Positions 1-8,900 of a DNA stretch of 37,775 nucleotides are shown here, in pieces (position 1 is the stretch's first letter; every line of letters begins with the position of its first letter). Position numbers and translations under genes: made by a program. Below the pieces are notes generated by a model, which saw only the letters and a program-made list of their open reading frames with translations, ran no database searches and had not been told where the DNA came from. The stretch is from Burkholderiales bacterium (GTDB lineage Bacteria > Pseudomonadota > Gammaproteobacteria > Burkholderiales > JAEUOS01): contig JAEUOS010000166.1 of NCBI GenBank assembly GCA_016790695.1, forward strand, positions 1 to 37,775, in the 5' to 3' direction.

Positions 1-767
1 CGCGCGAGCGCCGCGCGCGCGGCGGGGGCGCCCGCGGCGAGCACGCCGACGAAGCTGCCGTCGCGCACCACCGCGTGCACGCCCGGCAGCGCGCGCGCCG
101 GCGCCTCGTCGAGCGCGAGCAGGCGCGCGGCGGGCGACGGCGGGCGCAGCACCGCGCCGTGCAGCAGGTCCGGCGGCGCGAGGTCGTGGATGAAGCGCGG
201 CGCGCCGAACACCTTGTCCGGCAGGTCGACGCGCGGCACGCTGGTGCCGACGAGCGCGAGCGCGGACGCGGCGCGCGGCGCCACCGTGCCGGTCGCCTCG
301 CGCTCGAGCAGCCCGGCGCCGGCCAGGGACCAGTAGCTGTCCCCCCGTGGGGCGCCGCCCGCATGGAAGTCGCCATCGACGACGGTCACGGCTGCCGGCG
401 CCACGCCGGCGCGCTGCGCCGCCGCCGCGACGAACAGGGCGCGCGCCTCGGCGGCCGCGTGGCGCAGGGCGGTGCCCGACTCCTGGGTCGACATGCTGCC
501 CGAGGTCACCGCCTCGTCGGGGCTCGCGCCGGTGACCGCGCCGACCATGCGGATGCGCGCGATGCCGATCTCGAGTTCCTCGGCGACGATCTGCGCGAGC
601 GCCGTCAGGATGCCCTGGCCGATCTCGACCTTGCCCGAGCGCACCTCGACCGCGCCGTCCGCGCGCAGCGTCAGCCACTGCGACAGGCGGCGGTTGACCT
701 GCAGGCTGCCGGGCAGCCGCGGCCGCCCGTCGTCGGGCGCCGCGGCGAGCCGGAACGCGAGGTTCAC
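1..767 (-). CDS. Xanthine dehydrogenase family molybdopterin-binding subunit (partial, 3' end off the left edge)
   Basis: This is the large, molybdenum-cofactor subunit of a xanthine dehydrogenase-family hydroxylase, which adds oxygen from water to an aldehyde or N-heterocycle. About 255 N-terminal residues are visible. A molybdopterin-binding segment comes first (EVRSGKVEIGQGI, then AEELEI), and an a/b hammerhead-like segment follows (VPRVDLPDKVFG, then LHGAVLRPPSP). That order is typical of isoquinoline 1-oxidoreductase beta and nicotinate dehydrogenase NicB rather than classical xanthine dehydrogenase. The start is GTG at 767, chosen because GTGA overlaps the stop of the 2Fe-2S gene by four bases. 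It is the last visible gene of the minus-strand operon from 4511. The substrate cannot be told from sequence. The family call is secure; similarity to NicB or IorB is an inference. Confidence 0.87.
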   Translation of the reverse strand, partial: MNLAFRLAAAPDDGRPRLPGSLQVNRRLSQWLTLRADGAVEVRSGKVEIGQGILTALAQIVAEELEIGIARIRMVGAVTGASPDEAVTSGSMSTQESGTALRHAAAEARALFVAAAAQRAGVAPAAVTVVDGDFHAGGAPRGDSYWSLAGAGLLEREATGTVAPRAASALALVGTSVPRVDLPDKVFGAPRFIHDLAPPDLLHGAVLRPPSPAARLLALDEAPARALPGVHAVVRDGSFVGVLAAGAPAARAALA

Positions 768-1243
768 GCGGGTGCCCGTCCCGCGCGCATCGCGGCGGCG
801 GCGGCGAGCACCGCGCGCACGATGCGGTTGTGCGCGCCGCAGCGGCACAGGTGCGCGTCGAGCGCGGCGCGCACGGCGCGCTCGTCGGGATCGGGATCGG
901 CGGCGAGGAGCGCGGCCGCGCTGGCCTGGATGCCCGACAGGCAATAGCCGCACTGGCCGGCCTGGGCATCGATGAGCGCGCGCTGCAGCGGATGCGGCGA
1001 CGCCGGCGTGCCGAGGCCTTCGACGGTGACCACGTCGCGCCCGGCCGCGGCCCACAGCGGCGTGTCGCAGGCCGGCAGCGAGCGTCCGTCGATCAGGACG
1101 TGGCAGGCGCCGCACTGGTTCGCGCCGCAGCCGAAGCGCGGGCCGGCGAGGCCGAGCCGCTCGCGCAGGATGTCGAGCAGCGGCGTGTCGTCGGGCGCGT
1201 CGACCGTGACCGCGCGGCCGTTGACGTTCAGCTGGCAGGCCAC
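764..1243 (-). CDS. (2Fe-2S)-binding small subunit of a molybdenum hydroxylase
   Basis: This 159-aa protein carries the two 2Fe-2S clusters that pass electrons out of a molybdenum hydroxylase. The plant-ferredoxin-type cluster is formed by C39, C44, C47 and C59 (GCGANQCGAC at 38-47). The C-terminal helical cluster is formed by C98, C101, C133 and C135 (QCGYC and LCRCG). Length and motif order match stand-alone small subunits such as NicA or IorA, with no FAD domain. No FAD subunit is visible, so the electron acceptor is probably a cytochrome, as in NicAB-type enzymes; that is inference. Its stop overlaps the start of the molybdopterin subunit by four bases, and it begins 19 bp after the upstream Bug receptor gene. 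Confidence 0.93.
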   Translation of the reverse strand: MACQLNVNGRAVTVDAPDDTPLLDILRERLGLAGPRFGCGANQCGACHVLIDGRSLPACDTPLWAAAGRDVVTVEGLGTPASPHPLQRALIDAQAGQCGYCLSGIQASAAALLAADPDPDERAVRAALDAHLCRCGAHNRIVRAVLAAAAAMRAGRAPA

Positions 1244-1262
1244 CGCGCGCCGCCGCCGCCGG

Positions 1263-2225
<963 letters not shown>

Positions 2226-2269
2226 GATGGTTTCCCGGGTTGCACTGCGACGGCGCCGCGGCGCGGCGT

Positions 2270-3280
2270 TCACTCGACCTTCGCGCCGGAGATGCGCACG
2301 ATGTTGCCCATGGTCTCCCAGTCCGCGCGCAGCAGCGCCTGGAAGGCATCGACCGACATCGGCGCGTACTCGGAGCCGAGGCGGTTCAGGCGCTCCTGCA
2401 CCGCCGGCAGCGCCAGCGCCTTCTGCGCCGCCGCGTTGAGGCGCTCGACCTCGGCGCGCGGCGTGCCGGACGGCGCGAGCATGCCGACCCAGGCCTCGTA
2501 CTGGAAGCCCGGGAAGCCGGCTTCGGCGACCGTCGGCACCTCCGGCAGGAACTGCGAGCGCGCCTTGCCGGTGAATGCCAGCATGCGCACGCGCGCGTCG
2601 CCCTTGAAGGCGACGATGCCCGCGGTCGCGGCGGCGACCGCCTGCACGCGGCCCGCCAGCACCTCGTTGACCGCATCGCCGGTCGACTTCATCGGGATGT
2701 GCTGCATCTCGAGGCCGGCGCGCGCGTTGAACGCCGCCATCCCCAGGTGGGTCGCGCTGCCGTTGCCGGCCGAGGCGAAATTGAGCTTGCCGGGCCTGGA
2801 CTTGACCTCGCGCACGAACTCCGCGAGGGTCGCCACCCCCAGGTTCGGCGGCGCGGTGATGACGTAGCCGGCGGTGCCGAGGAAGGTGACGGCGGTGAAG
2901 TCCTTCAGCGGGTCGAACGGCAGCTGCCGGTACATGTGCCCGGCGATGTGGTGGCTGGAACCGGCGAGGATCAGGGTGTTGCCGTCCGGCGGCGCCTTGG
3001 CCACCGCGGCGGCGCCGATGGTGCCGCCGGCGCCGGCGCGGTTCTCGATGACCACGCTCGCGCCCAGCACCTGGGCCATCTCGTTGGAGAAGGTGCGCGC
3101 GACCGCGTCCTGCACCGCGCCGGGACCGAACGGCACGACGATGCGGATCACGCGCTGGGCCTGCGCGGGCACGGCGGCGCCGATGCCGGCAACGGCCGCG
3201 AGCACGAGGGCTGCGAGGCGACGGGTTGCGATGCGACCGGTTGCGAGGTGACGGATCGTGATGCGGACGGGCAGCGTCAT
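2270..3280 (-). CDS. Bug-family substrate-binding protein (second of a tandem pair)
   Basis: This is a second Bug/TctC periplasmic receptor, 336 aa. The start ATG at 3280 is preceded by GAGGAG at good spacing. A long Arg-rich leader (residues 1-41) ends ...VPAQA, followed by RVIRIVVPFGPGAVQDAVAR. Other family blocks are ENRAGAGGTIG, IPMKSTGDAVN and LPEVPTVAEAGFPG. It is clearly diverged from the receptor just downstream, so this is not a recent duplication; the pair may bind different ligands. It begins 34 bp after the M20 amidohydrolase stop and ends 44 bp before the next Bug start. The leader is coded by short imperfect repeats of GGTTGCGA-like sequence around 3213-3250. No permease partner is visible. 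Confidence 0.92.
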   Translation of the reverse strand: MTLPVRITIRHLATGRIATRRLAALVLAAVAGIGAAVPAQAQRVIRIVVPFGPGAVQDAVARTFSNEMAQVLGASVVIENRAGAGGTIGAAAVAKAPPDGNTLILAGSSHHIAGHMYRQLPFDPLKDFTAVTFLGTAGYVITAPPNLGVATLAEFVREVKSRPGKLNFASAGNGSATHLGMAAFNARAGLEMQHIPMKSTGDAVNEVLAGRVQAVAAATAGIVAFKGDARVRMLAFTGKARSQFLPEVPTVAEAGFPGFQYEAWVGMLAPSGTPRAEVERLNAAAQKALALPAVQERLNRLGSEYAPMSVDAFQALLRADWETMGNIVRISGAKVE

Positions 3281-3314
3281 GCAGGAGCTCCTCGGGGATG
3301 CCGGCGGCCGCGGC

Positions 3315-4511
3315 TCATGCCGCGCGCGCCAGCCAGCGCTGGGCCAGGCGCACGAAATAACTCGCGCCGATCGGGATGATGGCGTCGTTGAAGTCGAACG
3401 ACGTGCTGTGGACGATGCAGGGGCCGGCGCCATGGCCGGCGGCGCGGTGGGCGCCGTCGCCGTTGCCGATGAACGCGTAGCAGCCCGGCCGGACCAGCAG
3501 CATGTGCGCGAAGTCCTCGGCGCCCATCACCGCCGGATACTGCTCGTCGACCATCGCGGCGCCGACGATCTCGCGCATCACCTCGGCGGCGAAGCGCGCC
3601 TCGGCCGCGTGGTTGACCAGCGGCGGCGAGGCGCGGCGGAAGAACACCTCGTGCGCGCAGCCGTGGGCGGCGGCGACGCCGGCGGCGGCGGCGCGCAGCG
3701 ACGCCTCGAGGCGGTCGAGCGCCTCCACCGAGAAGGTGCGGATGGTGCCGCCGACCGAAGCGCTGTCGGGAATCACGTTGGGCGCGTCCGCCCCCTGGAG
3801 CTGCGTGACGGCGAGGAGCGCGCGCTCGCGCGAATCGACGACCCGCGCGACCAGGCCCTGCAGCTGCTGGCCGAGCGCGAGCACCGCGGCGACCGGATCG
3901 ATGCCGGTGTGCGGCAGCGACGCGTGCGTGCCGCGCCCCTGCATGGTCACGCGCCAGGTGTTCGACGAGGCCATCAGCGCGCCGTGGTTGAGGCCGAACG
4001 CGCCGACCGTGCCGACCGGGAAGTTGTGCAGCGCGAACACCGCCTCGCACAGAAACCGCTCGAACAGGCCCTCGTCGATCATCTTGCGCGCACCCGCCTT
4101 GCCCATCTCCTCGGCGGGCTGGAAGATGAAGTTCACGGTGCCGTCGAAGTCGCGCGCCTGCGCCAGGTGCCAGGCCGCGGCCAGCAGCATCGTGGTGTGG
4201 CCGTCGTGGCCGCACGCATGCATGCGGCCGTCGTGGCGCGACCGGTGCGCGAAGCGGTTCTCCTCGGTCAGCGGCAGCGCGTCGAGGTCGGCGCGCAGGC
4301 CGATGCTGCGGCCGCGCCGGCCGCAGGCGAGGACGCCGACGACGCCGGTGCCGGCGATGCCGGTGTGGGTCTCGATGCCCCATTCGCGCAGCAGGTCGGC
4401 GACCAGCGCCGCGGTGCGATGCTCCTCGAAGCCCAGTTCGGGATGGGCATGGATGTCGCGCCGCAGCGCCACGAAGCGCGAGACGTCGGCAAACGCGTCG
4501 ACCAGATTCAT
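3315..4511 (-). CDS. M20D-family amidohydrolase (hippurate hydrolase / aminoacylase-like)
   Basis: This is a cytoplasmic metal-dependent amidohydrolase of peptidase family M20D, which cleaves N-acyl or amide bonds such as in hippurate or IAA-amino acids. In the 398-aa protein the metal site is visible as MHACGHDGH (C100, H102), FQPAEE (E134/E135), H162, GAEDF and a late His in IVHSTSFDFND. The opening RRDIHAHPELGFEE is diagnostic. The length is standard and no domain is missing. The start ATG 4511 is the first in frame but has no obvious Shine-Dalgarno. It leads a minus-strand series with two Bug receptors and a molybdenum hydroxylase, so the natural substrate may be a conjugate that yields the acid or heterocycle oxidised downstream. 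That link is inference. Confidence 0.93.
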   Translation of the reverse strand: MNLVDAFADVSRFVALRRDIHAHPELGFEEHRTAALVADLLREWGIETHTGIAGTGVVGVLACGRRGRSIGLRADLDALPLTEENRFAHRSRHDGRMHACGHDGHTTMLLAAAWHLAQARDFDGTVNFIFQPAEEMGKAGARKMIDEGLFERFLCEAVFALHNFPVGTVGAFGLNHGALMASSNTWRVTMQGRGTHASLPHTGIDPVAAVLALGQQLQGLVARVVDSRERALLAVTQLQGADAPNVIPDSASVGGTIRTFSVEALDRLEASLRAAAAGVAAAHGCAHEVFFRRASPPLVNHAAEARFAAEVMREIVGAAMVDEQYPAVMGAEDFAHMLLVRPGCYAFIGNGDGAHRAAGHGAGPCIVHSTSFDFNDAIIPIGASYFVRLAQRWLARAA

Positions 4512-4562
4512 GGGGGCGAAGTCTAGCAGCCCGTCCGCGCCGGCCGCCGCGGCGCGCCGGAC

Positions 4563-5156
4563 TCAGATGCGCTGCTTGCTGGCGAGGATCGCGCTGATTT
4601 CCTCGAAGTTCGCGATCTCCTGGTCGACGCCCTGCAGCCATGCCGGATCGACCGCCCCGGCCTCGTCCGGATCGCGCAGGCGCTGCGCGTTGCGCAGGCC
4701 CAGCCGCAGCACCGACTCGCGCCCCGGCAGCGCGGTGAGGATGGCGACGACGATCTCGGTCAGCACCGCATACTGGCCGCCGAGGCTCGCGAGCGCCGCG
4801 GCGGCGTCGTCCGCCGCGCGCGGCGCAGCGTCGACAGCCGGCATGGGCACGGCGGCGGGCGCGATGCCCGGGATTGCCGCGCTCATCATCTCGGCGGTGG
4901 CGACCTGGTCGTGCGCCGACGCCATGGCGTCGTCCGCCGCACTGCCGGTGATCGCGCCGCCGGAGCCGGTCCACACCGCCGCCGGCGGCCCATCGTCCGC
5001 CTCGAGCGCATCGTCCGGCAGGTAATTGACGACCGCCGCCCCGTAGCCGCTGACATCGGTGGTCGACACCAGCTCGATGTCGGGAACGATGCCCGGCGAC
5101 CGCGACCGCGCCGCGCCGGCCTGTTCGGCACTCAACTCGAAATCGACCTGTACCAT
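4563..5156 (-). CDS. Hypothetical protein, Ala/Asp-rich, 197 aa
   Basis: I do not recognise this protein. The start ATG at 5156 is chosen because GGGGGAGA precedes it at good spacing; the frame runs on upstream without a likely start. The N-terminal third opens MVQVDFELSAEQ and reads like a small structured region (IVPDIELVSTTDVSGYGA). The middle is a disordered-looking Ala/Asp stretch. The C-terminal part (about 120-197) is predicted helical (QYAVLTEIVVAILTALPG, then IANFEEISAILASKQ). There is no signal peptide, membrane segment or cysteine. It lies 51 bp upstream of the M20 gene on the same strand and could be its first operon member or a separate unit. It is probably a real gene because of the strong ribosome binding site and the coding-like composition. 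Confidence 0.6.
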   Translation of the reverse strand: MVQVDFELSAEQAGAARSRSPGIVPDIELVSTTDVSGYGAAVVNYLPDDALEADDGPPAAVWTGSGGAITGSAADDAMASAHDQVATAEMMSAAIPGIAPAAVPMPAVDAAPRAADDAAAALASLGGQYAVLTEIVVAILTALPGRESVLRLGLRNAQRLRDPDEAGAVDPAWLQGVDQEIANFEEISAILASKQRI

Positions 5157-5261
5157 GACCGTCTCCCCCACCCGTGTCGGCTTTTTCCGATTTTCTCCGG
5201 CACGCGCACCTGCGCGAGGGCAAAACACGCGGGGCTTCGGACCCGTGCTCCGCGGATCGGT

Positions 5262-5309
5262 CGGCATGGCCGCAGGCCGGCATGGTCGCGGGCCGGCATG
5301 GCCGCAGGC
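5262..5309. repeat. Three tandem copies of a 16-bp repeat
   Basis: The unit CGGCATGGCCGCAGGC occurs at 5262-5277, 5278-5293 (two changes) and 5294-5309, followed by a partial unit CGGCAC. It sits in the 256-bp gap between two divergently transcribed genes. Each unit contains GGCATGGCC, a near-palindrome, so it could be a protein-binding array or simply slipped-strand repetition. No function is known. Confidence 0.85.
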
Positions 5310-5412
5310 CGGCACAGGCGCGGCTTGACCGACGTCAACCCGGTACCGGCGGGCGGCGATATGATGCAAAGATCAGCGGCGGCCGTGGCCTGTCGCGTTT
5401 CCGGAGGCTTCC

Positions 5413-5868
5413 ATGCTGCGCAAATCACTGCCCCGATCACTGCCCCGATTGACCGCCCTGCTGCTCGCCGTCTCCGTCTGCCTGCCGGCGCATGCGCTGA
5501 GCGAAGGCAAGACCGTCCAGGGCGAGCCCTGGATCTCCGGCGGCGTCGGCACCGCCGAACTCGAGCGCCTCGAGCAGGGACGCAAGCGCTACAGCCTGCG
5601 CGTGCTCACCGCGGCCAAGGGCAGCGGCGCCTACCTGGCCGACGCCGTGGTGAAGATCGTCGATGCCAAGGGCGCGACCGTGCTCGAAACCCGGGCCGAC
5701 GGGCCGTGGCTCTACGTGAACCTCAAGCTCGGCGAATACAAGGTGACGGCCACCTACAAGTCGCAGGTCCGGCAGCAGGCGACCAAGATCCACGCGGGCG
5801 ACAACCACGAGATCTTCTTCTACTTCGAAGAGCCGGTCGAACGCCTGCCCAAGGGCGAGAAGGGCTGA
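5413..5868 (+). CDS. Secreted small protein with carboxypeptidase-regulatory-like fold
   Basis: This 151-aa protein has a clear Sec signal peptide (residues 1-28, ending LPAHA) and a GGAGG ribosome binding site before ATG 5413. The mature part contains a segment typical of carboxypeptidase regulatory-like or transthyretin-like beta sandwiches: LADAVVKIVDAKG at about 75-87, then GPWLYVNLKLGEYKVTATY and an aromatic-rich end. It is expected in the periplasm or outside the cell; no enzymatic residues are visible. It stands alone, divergent from the 197-aa gene and convergent with the large TpsA gene. The fold call rests on motif resemblance only, and the function is unknown. Confidence 0.75.
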   Translation: MLRKSLPRSLPRLTALLLAVSVCLPAHALSEGKTVQGEPWISGGVGTAELERLEQGRKRYSLRVLTAAKGSGAYLADAVVKIVDAKGATVLETRADGPWLYVNLKLGEYKVTATYKSQVRQQATKIHAGDNHEIFFYFEEPVERLPKGEKG

Positions 5869-5897
5869 CCTTCCGGCGTGCCCGGGCGGCTGCGACG

Positions 5898-5942
5898 GCG
5901 GCCGTCGCGCCGCCTGCTGTGAACGCGGCCGTCGCGCCGCCT
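5898..5942. repeat. Two 18-bp direct repeats, each a potential hairpin, between convergent genes
   Basis: GCGGCCGTCGCGCCGCCT occurs at 5898-5915 and again, identically, at 5925-5942. Each copy can fold GCGGC against GCCGC. They lie between the stop of the small secreted protein (plus) and the TpsA stop (minus), the second touching the TpsA stop codon. There is no T-tract, so they are at best weak or Rho-assisted terminators. Confidence 0.5.
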
Positions 5943-8900
5943 CAGCGGCACACCGGCATGAGCCGCCGGCGACCGAAGGTCTCGGAGAATTCCCCGCTTT
6001 CGAGCGCGTTCGCCGCGGCGATGACCTCGTCGACGTTCTGCTGCAGCTGCACGGCCTGCGCGCCGATGGTGACCTGGGCGAACTCCGGTGGCAGCAGCGT
6101 CGTCGGCGACGGCGCGGCCGGAACCGGGACCGGCGCACCGCCCACCGCGATCTGATAGGCCGTTCCCAGGTTCGCGCCGGTCAGCGCATAACCGGGCGGC
6201 GGATTGATGGTCGCGAAGTTCCCGCTCGCGCTCGCATAGGTGAGCACGTCGAAGGCGTTGCCGGTGCTCGGCGCATAGCCGCCGAACAGGCTCACGTTCA
6301 TCGTCCCGCCGAGCGTCGCCGTGCCGGTCACGGACAGCAGGTCGTAGGTCACGCCCTGCGACGTGCCGCCGAGCTCGATCTCGAGCGTCCCCCCGGGGCC
6401 CTGCGTGTAGTTGCCGTTGATCACCAGCGTGCCGGGCGAAGCGCCCGGCCGCAGGGTGCCGCCGGTATTGGTCACGTTGCCGTTGACGGTGCCGAATCCC
6501 TGCAAGACGCCGTTCGTCAGCGTGACGTCGGGAACCGTGATGCTGCCGCCCGCGAGGGTCATGACGCCGCTCGAGCCGAGCGCGAGCGAGGCCGCACTGA
6601 TCGACCCGTTGAGGGCGATCGCACCGTTGACGCCGTAGCTCACGGCGCCACCGGCCGTCACCGGCACGGACTGCGTCAGGCTGCCCCCGGAATTGACGGT
6701 CAAGCCGCCGGCCGCGCGCGCCTCGCTCGGCGCCGTCGACACGTTCCGCGCGAACACGGACCCTGCGCCCGCGATCCCGCCGACCGTGGCGCCGGTGGCC
6801 CCGGAAAACAGGCGCTGCCCGTCGAATGCCATGCCCCAGCCGAGGGCGTACCCGGCACCCGGAGTCGCCGCCGTGACCTTGGCGTCCTGCACCCAGGTCG
6901 ACCCGTTGTTGCGGAACAGGTAGACCGCGCCGGCGTTCGTGGCGCCCGGCAGGTCGGTCAGGTAACTGCTGGCGGCAATGATGCCGTTGCGCACCGAGAC
7001 CCGCTCGCCGAACCGGTCCTGGACCGCGGCGTCGGACGCCTTGAGCATCTGCTCCTGCACCCAGGCGGCGCCGTTGTAGCGGAACACGTAGGCGCTCCCG
7101 GCTTCGCTGACACCGCCGGGCGAGGCGGTGAACGCGCCGGCGACGGCGATGTCGCCCGAGATGCTCACGTCGTAGCCGAACCATTCGGCACGCCTGTCGT
7201 ACGAGGTCGAGTTCAGCCTGGCCGACTGCGTCCACACGCGCGTGACCGGATTGAAGTTGAAGATGTACGCGCTGCCCCGCGCGCCGACGGGCGAGGCGTC
7301 GCTGTGCCAGGCACCGACGATCAGGCGGTCTCCTGAAATGTCCAGACGCTGGCCGAAGTAGGCGTTGCTGTTCGCCGCCCAGTCGCTCTGCACCGCGCGC
7401 CCCTTCTCCTCCCACAACCCGGTGCCGGTGTTGAACTCGAAGAACCAGATCTTGCCGGTCCAGAACCCGCCTTCCGCAGTGCGGCCCGGGCCGCCGACGA
7501 CCAGGCGATTGCTGTCCAGCGCGAGGGCATAGCCGAACACGCTCTCGAAGGTCTTCTGGCTGAAGTTGAGCTTGGTCGGCGCGCTCCAGGCGCTGCCGTT
7601 GTACTGGTAGGCGAAGACCGCGCCGGTCCGGTAGTCGCCGTCCGAGGTCTCGGGCGCGCCCACCAGGATGTGGTTGCCGTCGACCACCGCGCCCTTGCCG
7701 AAGTTGGCCGCGGTGAAGCCTGCCGGCGGCGCAAGCGTCGCCTCGAACACCCAGCTGCTGCCGTTCCACCGGTAGACGTAGGCGCGGCCGTTCGTGCCGA
7801 ACTGGCCATCGGGCGCACCGATGACCATGACGTTGCCGCGCACGCTGATCTCGTCGCCGAACCGCGCACCGGCGGTCGGGCTGGTCGGGGCGATCTCGGT
7901 CTCGCCGCCGGCGACGGCCCGCGGCAGGCCGGACAGCACCGTCGCGGTGCTGTTGCTGAAGTTCACCGTGCCGGCGTTGACCTTGAGCGTGCCGACCTGA
8001 TTGGCAGCGTTGGTGAGGGTGAACAGGGCACCCGGTCCCGTCAATTCGAGCACGCCGGCGGTGAGGGCGGCAGACTGGGTCATGCCGGTGCCGACGTCGA
8101 AGCGCGCGGTGCCCGCACCGACGTCGATGACGGCCGAGGCCGCCACGTTGCCGCCGGCTTTCACCGCCAGGGTGTTGCCGGCGAGATGGATCGGGCTGTT
8201 GATCGACACGTTGCGCGCCGCCGACAGCTCGAGGTTGTGGTCGAAGCGCGCGCCCGCGGACCCGATCGCCGCATTGACCAGGACATCGTTGCCCGCGCTC
8301 AGACTGAGCGTGCCGCCGGCAGGCACGTCGCTGCTGGCAAGCGGCGACGCCACGGTGATGTCGTTGATCGCGGCCAGCGACACATTGGTCCATGCGCCGG
8401 CAAGCGCGGACGGCGCGATGTTGAGGGTTGCGGCCGGATTGTCCTGCGCGTTCACGACGCCGTCGCCGCCCGTCGTATCGGCACCGCCGCTGACGATGTT
8501 GATGTAGTCAGGATCGATGAACAGCGAGCCATTGCGGAACCCGGGTGCATGCGCCCCGCCGGTGAACGCACCGTTCAGTGCGATGCGCGCCTTGCCGGAG
8601 AGTTCGAGGAAGCCGCCGTTGCCGCCGTCGGGGCCGCCGTCGACGCGCACCGTCGACCCGCGCCGCATGTCCAGCGCGCCCTCGGCGACGATGCGCACCG
8701 CGCCGCCGTGATGCACACCGCCCGGCGCACCCGACGCCGACACCACGCTGCCGGCCTCGAGCACGATGTCCTTCGATGCCATCAGCGTGATGCGCCCCTG
8801 CGCGTCCCGTCCGATCGTGTCGGCACGCATCTCGCCGCTGTGCCGCAGCGTCCCCGCGAACACGCTGATCGCCCCGCCGTCCGCCTTCAGGCTGCCCAGG

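Noticed and set aside
5262..5309. CRISPR-like repeat
   Set aside because: The units are directly tandem with no spacers and only 16 bp long; no cas genes nearby.
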